In this document: in pieces, positions 1 to 4,723 of the stretch
How the letters are laid out: each line of letters begins with the position of its first letter
Position numbering within the stretch: position 1 is the stretch's first letter
Assembly: GCA_002359635.1 (NCBI GenBank)
Contig: DENJ01000014.1
Location: forward strand, 1-6,171
DNA from: Burkholderiales bacterium UBA2647
Lineage (GTDB): Bacteria > Pseudomonadota > Gammaproteobacteria > Burkholderiales > Burkholderiaceae_E
Length of the DNA: 6,171 nt
Reading direction: 5' to 3'
Program-made: the position numbers and the translations under genes
Notes under the pieces: generated by a model
Told to the model about the DNA's origin: nothing
Databases searched by the model: none
Seen by the model: only the letters and a program-made list of their open reading frames with translations

Positions 1-126
1 CAGCGTATTGCCCAACTCGGTGGCGAGATTCAACGCACCACACCGGAACTGGCCCAAGCCTTCATTGAGTAGCAGATCTCTTTGTGGGGACGCGTCATCA
101 AAGAGCGAAAAATTTCGGCTGAGTGA
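1..126 (+). pseudogene. C-terminal end of a Bug-family (TTT) solute-binding protein, interrupted by an in-frame TAG
   Basis: Frame 1 from the window edge encodes RIAQLGGEIQRTTPELAQAFIE and then TAG at 70-72. Reading on in the same frame gives QISLWGRVIKERKISAE and TGA at 124-126. Joined, this is the usual C-terminus of Bug periplasmic binding proteins (a G-A/G-E segment, then T-P-x-x-x-x-x-F-I, then W-x-x-V-I-x-x-x-x-I-x-x-E). In the family these proteins capture carboxylates or similar small organic acids for tripartite tricarboxylate transporters, or act without a cognate membrane pair. The stop therefore removes about 18 terminal residues and is probably a nonsense mutation. A truncated product ending at 72 could still be made. 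The rest of the gene lies left of the window, so its integrity cannot be judged. The family call is firm; pseudogene status is inferred. Confidence 0.7.
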
Positions 127-204
127 TCCAGTCGACAAGATCAAGGTGTCCCGTTCTGATGGCATAGCAACGCCTACGATCAATGAGGGAATGCACTGCC
201 TGTT

Positions 205-618
205 GTGGGCAAGCACACAACGTGTCGGTTTAGATACATCCGCCTTCCGAAAGCCATCAGCTTTCAGATCATCATGGATAGCATCACGATGATCGTGCCG
301 TTTCCGCCGAGTGGCGTAACGGGGTACGAGTACAGTTTCTGGTTTGGCTTGTTTGGGCCATCCGGTCTGCCTGCACCGATCGTTCAAAAGCTTTTCGAAG
401 AGAGTCAAGCTGTCTTGGGCGATCCCGAATTGGTTAATCGTATCGTTGCCAGTGGTAATGACGTTTCACCGTCAAAATCCTCTGCCGAGTTCGCAAGTTG
501 GGCCCTTGAAGACGGGGTAAGACAAACCAAGCTTGCGCTTGAATCGGGAGCGGCATCCGGACAGCGATCAATTTTTCCAGGCAGCTTCCGGGTCATCATG
601 TCCCCTGTTAAGTATTGA
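205..618 (+). pseudogene. Internally deleted Bug-family (TTT) solute-binding protein remnant
   Basis: The open frame starts at a GTG (205), but family resemblance begins only near the ATG at 274. SITMIVPFPPSGVTG (ORF residues 26-40) is the hallmark N-terminal Bug motif that follows the signal peptide. It continues directly into YEYSFWFGLFGPSGLPAPIV (residues 41-60) and on to about residue 118, which is the C-terminal part of the same family (W-F-G-L, G-x-P-A-P-I-V, then D-P-E-L-x-x-R-I). A full protein is about 320 residues, so roughly 200 residues, including most of both binding lobes, are missing, yet the frame is preserved across the junction near 322-327. No signal peptide is visible; the residues before 274 do not look like one. 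The last ~20 residues are unrelated. A ligand-binding function is very unlikely. It lies directly downstream of another Bug remnant, suggesting a former tandem pair. Confidence 0.72.
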
Positions 619-1023
619 TATCAACCTAGCTGAATTATCTATAACGACTCAAACGGTGTATTGTCGACTGAGATTTCTTCTACAAGCTTTGCGCCCGTGA
701 GCAAGCCTCTGAAAGTACCCATGAATAAACGCCGCTTTAATTGGTCTGTGTTTCGTAGTGCCAGTCGATGAATCGCCTGTGATGCCTCACAAGTTCACCT
801 GTCCCTTGTCGCCAAGATCAAGCACCTGAAAGGGCCTCAGACTCGCTTTGCAATGCAGCAAAAAAGATCCTGATGAATGGCGCTGCTTGCGAAAACAGTG
901 CCTTAGCGTGAGGTCCCAAGGTAATGTTTATCGCATGCAGCTAAGGCCTTGATTGGCCACTCGTCAGATCGGGGCAAACAGACAAACGGGCTTGAGCATG
1001 CAGTGCGATGAGGACTAGATTGA
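619..1023. other. Stretch without a convincing gene
   Basis: I see no reading frame with family resemblance, no RNA gene and no clear repeat here. The longest ATG-led frames are very short, for example 16 codons from 721. It may be worn sequence downstream of the two Bug remnants. Only the right edge holds a possible promoter, listed separately. Confidence 0.5.
992..1021 (+). promoter_or_regulatory. Possible sigma-70 promoter for the microprotein pair
   Basis: TTGAGC (992-997) and TAGATT (1016-1021) are separated by 18 bases and each matches 4 of 6 consensus positions. The position is suitable, about 75 bases before the ATG at 1096. The match is modest and occurs by chance often, so this is only a candidate. 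Confidence 0.22.
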
Positions 1024-1095
1024 CGGGTTAGCTCCGAAAAAGAAAAAAACCTCCTCGAACAGCATGAACTTGATTTTTATGACTGGGGTGTGGAC

Positions 1096-1269
1096 ATGTA
1101 TGAATGGGTATCAGGGATCCTACCTATCGAAGGGCTGGGCGCGATGTTCGCCTTAGGCATCGTGATCTATGCCCTTGTGGTGATCACCCGCAATATCGAT
1201 CCACCGAAAGAGCCCACGCCGCACGAGCACGACATCAACCCATTACTTAGGGTACCGCCGCCGTATTAA
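1096..1269 (+). CDS. 57-aa single-pass membrane microprotein, first of a tandem pair
   Basis: The frame ATG (1096) to TAA (1267-1269) encodes 57 residues. A short N-terminus (MYEWVSGILPIEGLG) leads into a hydrophobic helix at about residues 14-30 (LGAMFALGIVIYALVVI). An RN at 32-33 follows, then a soluble, proline-, His- and acid-rich tail (PPKEPTPHEHD) that probably faces the cytoplasm. A G-rich stretch GGGGTG ends about 5 bases before the ATG as a weak ribosome site. The frame stays open back to 1024, and an in-frame GTG lies at 1090, so the exact start is uncertain. Residues 10-35 align without gaps with residues 14-39 of the next gene (11 of 26 identical), which strongly supports both as real coding genes. 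The family is not recognised; an accessory subunit of a membrane complex is one guess, without direct evidence. Confidence 0.62.
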   Translation: MYEWVSGILPIEGLGAMFALGIVIYALVVITRNIDPPKEPTPHEHDINPLLRVPPPY

Positions 1270-1318
1270 AGCCGATGATGTTCCATGGATATCATTTAAA
1301 GTCGAATCGAGGGTATGG

Positions 1319-1510
1319 ATGAAAAAACTCATGGATCAGTGGCCCTATGAGTTCTGGCCGCTCGAGGCCCTGGGGGGACTCGTCACCGTTGGCATGTTGA
1401 TCTTTGCGCTGCTGATGATCGTGAAAAATATCCACGACGGGATCCTAAAGGCGGGTTTTGAGCGTCAAACCCACCCCGACCAGGATCTAGCGAAAGATAG
1501 AAGGGCATAA
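1319..1510 (+). CDS. 63-aa single-pass membrane microprotein, second of a tandem pair
   Basis: ATG at 1319 is preceded by GAGGG (1309-1313) with 5-base spacing, and the frame ends at TAA 1508-1510. The N-terminus MKKLMDQWPYEFWPLEALGG is amphipathic and aromatic. A transmembrane helix spans about residues 18-35 (LGGLVTVGMLIFALLMIV), followed by KNIHDG and a charged tail (ERQTHPDQDLAKDRRA). Positive charges after the helix fit a cytoplasmic C-terminus, although the N-terminal KK makes the topology ambiguous. The pattern P-[IL]-E-[GA]-L-G, then G, I-x-A-L and N-I, is shared with the 57-aa gene 49 bases upstream, so the two probably arose by duplication and may be co-transcribed. A decayed insertion sequence begins immediately after the stop codon. 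No known family is recognised. Confidence 0.68.
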   Translation: MKKLMDQWPYEFWPLEALGGLVTVGMLIFALLMIVKNIHDGILKAGFERQTHPDQDLAKDRRA

Positions 1511-1519
1511 CCCCATTGG

Positions 1520-1628
1520 GCATGCCTCTCTGGGGGGCGGGACGACAATCGGGGCTGTCAGATGGCCTGGATCTCCGAGGGGTGATGTGGCTGCGCGATA
1601 CGGCAAGTACAGAACAGACCACTCTCAC
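1520..1628 (-). pseudogene. IS3-family transposase orfB, N-terminal stub
   Basis: Beginning with a GTG at 1628-1626 that overlaps the orfA stop codon (GTGA), this frame reads VRVVCSVLAVSRSHITPRRS and continues RPSDSPDCRPAPQRG. This resembles the first 30-35 residues of IS3-type OrfB, where V-C-x-V-L-x-V-[SA]-R-S is typical. Resemblance stops near 1520. The frame itself runs open to 1383, but that part is only the antisense of the 63-aa membrane gene. The integrase core with its DDE residues is missing, so no active transposase can be produced. Confidence 0.65.
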
Positions 1629-1945
1629 TGTTCGTCCCCAGGCAACAAAGGCGCGTGCGTAATCCACTTTCGGCCATTGCCGAACTCCACCGCGTCCTTA
1701 AGAACCCCAGTTTCAAGGGTTTTGCGGCCCAAAGCAGCTTCCAGTTGTTTGCTGCTTCTAAGCGCCTCTTTCATCTCCGAGGCAGGCACCACAGGCTCAT
1801 TGGCACCGACAACGACCATCGACACTGATTTGCCGGCTTGGTAGGTCTCGTGCACCAACGCTAACTTATTTACCGCTGTTTAGCACCGCCGGCGCTGAAC
1901 GGCGGTTATCACTTCAACCCTTTCGGGCTTGCCATCTGCACTCAT
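1625..1945 (-). pseudogene. IS3-family transposase orfA, with internal stop and deletion
   Basis: From an ATG at 1945 the frame reads MSADGKPERVEVITAVQRRR, then C and TAA (1882-1880). It continues in the same frame as TAVNKLALVHETYQAGKSVS-MV, then VVGANEPVVPASE and a helical segment KQLEAALGRKTLETGVLKDA, ending ITHAPLLPGDEQ with TGA at 1625. In the family, R-R-R-[RW] followed by an E-K helix precedes a helix-turn-helix (ARRHG...LFxWR); the TAA sits where a Trp is normal. SMV is joined directly to VVGANE, so about 25 residues covering the recognition helix and the following Trp-Arg motif are missing. The C-terminal leucine-zipper-like helix for OrfA multimerisation is kept. DNA binding by any product is therefore unlikely. 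An alternative start at 1960 (MMVTAMSADG) is possible. Confidence 0.75.
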
Positions 1946-1961
1946 CGCTGTAACCATCATC

Positions 1962-1990
1962 GTATTCCTAGTCCTGAGCTTAAGGAATAC
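1962..1990. repeat. Perfect 8-bp inverted repeat, 13-base loop
   Basis: GTATTCCT (1962-1969) is exactly complementary in inverted order to AGGAATAC (1983-1990). There is no following T-run, so it does not look like an intrinsic terminator. It lies just upstream of the transposase orfA start on the minus strand and could be an operator-like site or a vestige of the element end. Confidence 0.4.
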
Positions 1991-2002
1991 CGCTGGCACT
2001 CT

Positions 2003-2030
2003 AATAAAGGGCGCAAGTTCAGCGCGCCCT
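2003..2030 (-). terminator. Rho-independent terminator for the 82-aa membrane gene
   Basis: On the minus strand, AGGGCGC pairs perfectly with GCGCCCT across a 9-base loop (genome 2030-2024 with 2014-2008) and is followed by TTTATT. It starts 18 bases after the stop codon of the gene at 2049-2297, the expected place. The T-tract is short and interrupted, which lowers certainty. Confidence 0.55.
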
Positions 2031-2048
2031 CGCCCAGAAAAAGCTACT

Positions 2049-2297
2049 TTACGATCCAAGCGTCCAGGGCCACCAAGCAGCCCAATCACCATCGGGTAAG
2101 TTATCCGTAACCATGGAAAACGCCGCCCAGAGAAAGAGTGCAAGCGTCAGCACAAATACAACGACGGGAATGACCTGCATCGATGGTGCGGACCAGCCAC
2201 CCGAGGCGGCCGAATCAGTCTGGCTCATCAACGCAGCCAAAGTCCCGGCAAGCACGATCAAGATCGGCAAGAGCTCAGTCCATTCGAGCGATTCCAT
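2049..2297 (-). CDS. 82-aa membrane protein with two predicted helices, unknown function
   Basis: The start at 2297 is chosen because GGAGGT (minus strand, 2308-2303) lies 5 bases before the ATG, an excellent ribosome site; the frame extends to a GTG at 2321, but this would place the Shine-Dalgarno inside the gene. The product begins MESLEWTELLPILIVLAGTL. A first hydrophobic helix spans about residues 9-24 and a second about residues 42-63 (VIPVVVFVLTLALFLWAAFS). A polar loop (QTDSAASGGWSAPS) joins them, and the tail is acidic and very tryptophan-rich (DGDWAAWWPWTLGS). Few positive charges are present, so topology is hard to predict. It is followed by a likely terminator and then the IS3 remnant on the same strand. 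I recognise no family. Its size, membrane nature and ribosome site make it a credible small orphan gene. Confidence 0.6.
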   Translation of the reverse strand: MESLEWTELLPILIVLAGTLAALMSQTDSAASGGWSAPSMQVIPVVVFVLTLALFLWAAFSMVTDNLPDGDWAAWWPWTLGS

Positions 2298-2350
2298 ATC
2301 CCACCTCCAGTCAGTGAACACGGGTGTTAACGGGTCAATTCATCATCCGC

Positions 2351-2376
2351 CCAAGCACTAAGTGCGTCAAGCACTT
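2351..2376. repeat. Nested AAGCACT/AGTGC inverted and direct repeats
   Basis: CAAGCACT occurs at 2352-2359 and again at 2368-2375. AAGTGC (2360-2365) between them can pair with GCACTT (2371-2376) across 5 bases or with the upstream GCACT. The site lies about 55 bases upstream of the minus-strand membrane gene, where an operator would sit. No known regulator motif is recognised. Confidence 0.3.
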
Positions 2377-2535
2377 GTACATTGCTTGCTGCCTCAAGGG
2401 TGCAACGGCGCTTCTGATTAAGAGTTGGAAGAAGGTCGGTGGCAGGCTCGCCTGATCCAGACTTGCCAATGTGAGTGGCAACCCAGACAATCACAAAACT
2501 GCCGTTGTGGCCTACTTGGCCAGGAGCACCGCATC

Positions 2536-2883
2536 ATGAAGGTCGAAACGCCAAAGAGGTTGATCAGCGCAAAAAAACGGACCGTTCGGCCAAAGAACCT
2601 ACCGCTCAAACCAGCATCGAGTACACAAGCCGACATGTCTCCAAGCAAGACTAGCCGGCAAGAGATTCTGAGACAAAAGATTGAAGCACTGCTTGAATTA
2701 GCGAAGCTTGCTCCGGTTCAAGCTGAAGGACTCAAAGCGCGTTCAACCCATGGCTTAATCAGTAGTGATATCCCGGTGGTCGATGAGGCATCACCTATTC
2801 CACCCGACTCAGAAACATTGGAGCAGTCGGTCGATTACTTGCTAAGCCTGATTAAGTCGCGAATCGACGTGACAAGGTCGTAG
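2536..2883 (+). CDS. 115-aa hypothetical protein, basic N-terminus and helical middle
   Basis: ATG at 2536 is preceded by AGGAG (2522-2526) with 9-base spacing; the open frame extends back to a TTG at 2425, but that part is cysteine-rich and unlike protein-coding sequence. Residues 1-26 are strongly basic (many Lys and Arg, with Pro), residues 41-67 form an amphipathic helix rich in Leu, Glu and Lys (RQEILRQKIEALLELAKLAP), and the remainder is acidic and proline-containing before a short final helix (EQSVDYLLSLIKSRI). There are no cysteines, membrane helices or signal peptide, suggesting a cytoplasmic protein, perhaps binding nucleic acid through the basic arm; that role is a guess. A second possible start is Met34. 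It converges with the minus-strand gene ending at 2942. No family is recognised. Confidence 0.5.
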   Translation: MKVETPKRLISAKKRTVRPKNLPLKPASSTQADMSPSKTSRQEILRQKIEALLELAKLAPVQAEGLKARSTHGLISSDIPVVDEASPIPPDSETLEQSVDYLLSLIKSRIDVTRS

Positions 2884-2941
2884 CTTAGCGAGGTTCAATA
2901 TGACCAGTGTTGCAGAACCCTGGCCACGTGCGCAAAGGAAA

Positions 2942-3163
2942 TCAGATCGTTTTGGTGGTCTGTTCGAGTTTGGCCACTTGAGGCATTGACGCTGACACCC
3001 TCGAGATCGCAATGATGGTCGCAGGTTCTGGTCGGGGCAACTTGGCAGCCATCGCCATGCTGCGCTCGCCGATGCCTTGGCCATCTATCCGAAAACGCTG
3101 GTACTCGGGCAGGATCAGGCTCGGCGGAGCGAAGTTTGCCGCATATCGATCAATCTTATTCAT
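2942..3163 (-). CDS. 73-aa hypothetical protein
   Basis: The ATG at 3163 has GGGAGG (minus strand, 3174-3169) 5 bases upstream, the main reason to believe this gene. The frame is open further upstream to 3244, but no ribosome site is seen there. The product starts MNKIDRYAANFAPPSLILPE and continues with a mixed polar sequence containing RFRIDGQGIGERSMAMAAK and a C-terminus ending QVAKLEQTTKTI. No membrane segment, signal peptide, cysteine or recognised motif is visible. The opposite strand is also open here (3012-3293) but lacks a ribosome site. The gene converges on the hypothetical gene at 2536-2883 with 58 bases between the stops and no clear terminator. It could be a spurious frame or a remnant. 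Confidence 0.38.
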   Translation of the reverse strand: MNKIDRYAANFAPPSLILPEYQRFRIDGQGIGERSMAMAAKLPRPEPATIIAISRVSASMPQVAKLEQTTKTI

Positions 3164-3433
3164 CGCAGCCTCCCTTGCCGTTGTTTGGGTTGCATCAAGT
3201 CCGCTAAGTGCGGCTTCGGCGCGATGGCGAAAATCTCGCGCCACATTCAGAATTACGGCGATTCACGAGGCTCACTTTATGGCGTCTGCCTAGCCCTTGG
3301 CCTTGAATGTAAGTAAAGGCTCCTCAGACAATCTGATCGTGTCAAGGTTGCATCGATTCTGATCGCTTCATTAATCAAGACTAACTTCTACGGTGCCCCA
3401 CCCATTGCCAAAACTTCCCCAGCAGCGCATGAT

Positions 3434-3667
3434 TTGCCCATGATAGTGAAGTCAACCTTACCTCAAGCGAGCATGGAGAAACTTCACTTTGACGGTCTTG
3501 GTAGACCACGTTATGTCGTCATGCAAGCCCGCAGGCTGATTATTGCTACGACGTCGCTAGATCTTGCCAGACAAACCCTCGCCCACGCAAAGTCCGGACA
3601 TGCGCTTAATGGCTTGGTCACGGAACGTGTTGATCACTCAACCGTTAGGGATCAACGTACGTCTTAG
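3434..3667 (+). CDS. Weakly supported 75-77 aa hypothetical ORF upstream of the CWC gene
   Basis: The frame can start at TTG 3434, ATG 3440 or ATG 3473; none has a good ribosome site. The product contains EKLHFDGLGRPRYVVMQARR and a likely helix (SLDLARQTLAHAKSGHALNG). It has no membrane helix, signal peptide or known motif. What favours it is position: its TAG (3665-3667) ends 2 bases before the ATG of the Cys-rich CWC gene, whose own ribosome site is poor, so translational coupling would make sense. It may equally be an eroded fragment. No family is recognised. Confidence 0.3.
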   Translation: MPMIVKSTLPQASMEKLHFDGLGRPRYVVMQARRLIIATTSLDLARQTLAHAKSGHALNGLVTERVDHSTVRDQRTS

Positions 3668-3669
3668 CC

Positions 3670-3900
3670 ATGAAAGAGGCTCTTGCGCATCGAATCGATC
3701 CGAAGTGTTGCCCCATATGCGGGCAGACCAACGCCTGTGCGATGGAGGCAGCGAAAAGCCAAGGGTTAGCAGAGGCCGAATCTTGCTGGTGCATGAGTGC
3801 GAAGTTCAGCCCAGAGCTTTTTGTCAATCTGCCAGAGAGCTTGTTGGGTAAGGCATGCATCTGCGAAACCTGCGCTCGGGGAGATCTCCCATCGGATTGA
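3670..3900 (+). CDS. Cysteine-rich CWC family protein
   Basis: This 76-residue protein has the full cysteine layout of the Cys_rich_CWC family, a small bacterial domain of unknown function that is suspected to bind metal. C-P-x-C stands at residues 14-17, N-A-C at 21-23, the signature C-W-C at 39-41, and C-x-C-x-x-C-A at 63-69. Between the last two lies S-P-E-L-F-V-N-L-P-E, the conserved helix-and-proline segment. Length is usual for the family. An additional Cys13 gives nine cysteines. There is no signal peptide, so the protein is presumably cytoplasmic, where eight paired cysteines suggest metal binding rather than disulfides; this is inference. The start at 3670 fits the domain but has no clear Shine-Dalgarno, and coupling to the ORF ending at 3667 is possible. 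The next gene starts 26 bases downstream on the same strand. Confidence 0.85.
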   Translation: MKEALAHRIDPKCCPICGQTNACAMEAAKSQGLAEAESCWCMSAKFSPELFVNLPESLLGKACICETCARGDLPSD

Positions 3901-3926
3901 GTAACGAGACCAAGTTGTCACATCTG

Positions 3927-4247
3927 ATGTCTCGATCCTTTCTCAGCTTTATGATCGCCGCAGCGCTTGTCTTCAACGGGCCTTTGATGGCTGAGACCAC
4001 GCTTGGGGAGCCTAGCTGTGCGCAGTGGCTTAAGCGCTCGGCGAAGTCAGAAACTGACCGTGCCTGGCTTCTGGGTCTTATGAGTGGATTGAACCTCGCT
4101 GACTCGAAAGAAGAGGATTACCTAAGCAAGATCGCTGGCCCGCAAGAGATCTTTCAGTGGGTCACTGTCTGGTGTCGAGCAAACCCACAAAAAAAGATAT
4201 CTGAAGGCGGCATTGAGCTTTATGTGGAACTCCTTCGCCGTGAGTAG
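3927..4247 (+). CDS. Small exported protein with one disulfide pair, Rap1a/HdeA-like
   Basis: The start at 3927 is chosen because it opens a clean signal peptide, MSRSFLSFMIAAALVFNGPLMA, with predicted cleavage after residue 22 (LMA-ET); the open frame reaches back to an ATG at 3855 but overlaps the CWC gene. The mature part is about 84 residues with two cysteines (Cys31 in PSCAQW, Cys83 in VWCRANP). It carries W-L-L-G-L-M-S-G-L-N (47-56), then W-V-x-x-W-C-R-A-N-P and a final helix ending ELYVELLRRE. This layout (Cys near the start, W-x-x-G-x-x-S-G, W-x-x-x-x-C-x-x-N-P) is seen in small periplasmic helical proteins resembling the Rap1a/Tai immunity and HdeA types. Some such proteins protect against toxins or acid, but no partner is present here, so the role is open. 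No strong ribosome site is seen. Confidence 0.65.
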   Translation: MSRSFLSFMIAAALVFNGPLMAETTLGEPSCAQWLKRSAKSETDRAWLLGLMSGLNLADSKEEDYLSKIAGPQEIFQWVTVWCRANPQKKISEGGIELYVELLRRE

Positions 4248-4401
4248 TTCACCGATGTAGTCTTCGTGAGCCGTGATTTGACTTTGCCTGTAGCCTCGCC
4301 TGTGATGCATCAGATGAAAATGAAATGGTCTTGAGGGGCTGATCGCAAGGCACCGAGTAATCGATCGCGCCTATGCATGCGCCTTACGTGCCCAACATAA
4401 C

Positions 4402-4515
4402 CATAGTGATCACCCCTCCTACCGCTTAAAAAGCAAGCTGGCGGATTGAACACCCTAGTCAATTTTCAGTCGGCACAACCCTCAAAAACTGGTCAATTTT
4501 CGTTCAGCATCAACA
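4402..4515 (-). mobile_element. Solitary IS21-type element end with vestigial first-gene start
   Basis: On the minus strand the end begins TGTTGATGC (4515 inward) and carries two copies of GAAAATTGAC (4501-4492 and 4467-4458), spaced 34 bases apart. IS21 elements typically have TG...CA termini with several internal repeats that bind the IstA transposase. Further in, AGGAGG (4420-4415) stands 10 bases before an ATG (4404), but the frame closes after six codons (MVMLGT, then TAA). That is consistent with the former istA start. No istA or istB body is present. The other end is not seen, so this is a remnant left after deletion. Confidence 0.55.
4458..4501. repeat. Two direct repeats of GTCAATTTTC
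   Basis: GTCAATTTTC stands at 4458-4467 and 4492-4501 with similar neighbours (TA/TG before it, CAGTC/CGTTC around its end). These are the multiple terminal repeats expected at an IS21-family end. Confidence 0.7.
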
Positions 4516-4635
4516 CTCGGCCTCAGGGCGTCGAAGCTCGCCCGGCACCTATCGTCGATTAGTTTCGTCATTCGCCACGCCTCGATTCGGCATTTACCCG
4601 CGTTGGCTTTAGCTTCATTTGTCCCACGTTATCGT

Positions 4636-4696
4636 CGTTTTAACAATAGGCTCCGTCTCGCGAGGACCTACCGTAATACAGCCTTTGCTTAAAACG
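4636..4696. repeat. 61-bp interrupted palindrome with 17-bp arms
   Basis: CGTTTTAACAATAGGCT (4636-4652) and AGCCTTTGCTTAAAACG (4680-4696) are inverted repeats matching at 14 of 17 positions: an 8-bp outer stem, a 4-base mismatch-containing zone and a 5-bp inner stem. The 27-base loop contains the palindrome CTCGCGAG (4657-4664). It starts 28 bases past the stop of the glutaredoxin-like gene. The long loop and the absence of a T-run argue against a simple terminator. It could be a small mobile element, an integration site or an mRNA 3' structure. Confidence 0.55.
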
Positions 4697-4723
4697 TTAG
4701 CTCGTCAAGCCGTATCTGAGTTC

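Larger units (their letters stand above)
1515..1960 (-). mobile_element. Decayed IS3-family insertion sequence (IS2/IS1400-like type)
   Basis: Read on the minus strand, this segment carries the start and end of an IS3-type orfA followed by the beginning of orfB in another frame, the normal gene order for the family. The N-terminal K-P-x-R-V-E-V-I-T-x-V-Q-R-R-R and C-terminal VVPASE...LPGDEQ signatures are characteristic of this orfA type. Most of orfB, including the DDE catalytic core, is absent, and no convincing terminal inverted repeats or target duplication were found, so the element cannot move by itself. Its left boundary appears to lie right against the stop codon of the microprotein gene at 1510. 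The right boundary lies somewhere after 1945 and is not resolved. Confidence 0.75.

Noticed and set aside
8..292. 94-codon plus-strand frame across the two Bug remnants
   Set aside because: It overlaps the better-supported Bug C-terminus in another frame and has no motif or ribosome site.
1383..1519. Extension of the orfB frame beyond its homologous part
   Set aside because: This is simply the antisense of the 63-aa membrane gene and shows no transposase resemblance.
2418..2648. 76-codon minus-strand frame
   Set aside because: Antisense to the start of the hypothetical gene at 2536 and without a ribosome site or family resemblance.
2901..2925. Possible terminator CCAG...CTGG between the convergent genes
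   Set aside because: Only four consecutive base pairs, a long loop and no T-run.
3012..3293. 93-codon plus-strand frame with a hydrophobic stretch
   Set aside because: No Shine-Dalgarno; the opposite strand has GGGAGG properly placed before an ATG, so the minus-strand gene was preferred.
3564..3900. Other frames (3564-3851 plus, 3645-3860 minus) across the CWC gene
   Set aside because: Shadows of the recognisable Cys-rich CWC frame.
4636..4700. Integron attC site
   Set aside because: TTTTAAC and GTTAGCT only approximate the RYYYAAC/GTTRRRY core boxes, they do not pair with each other in the actual palindrome, and no integrase or cassette array is present.
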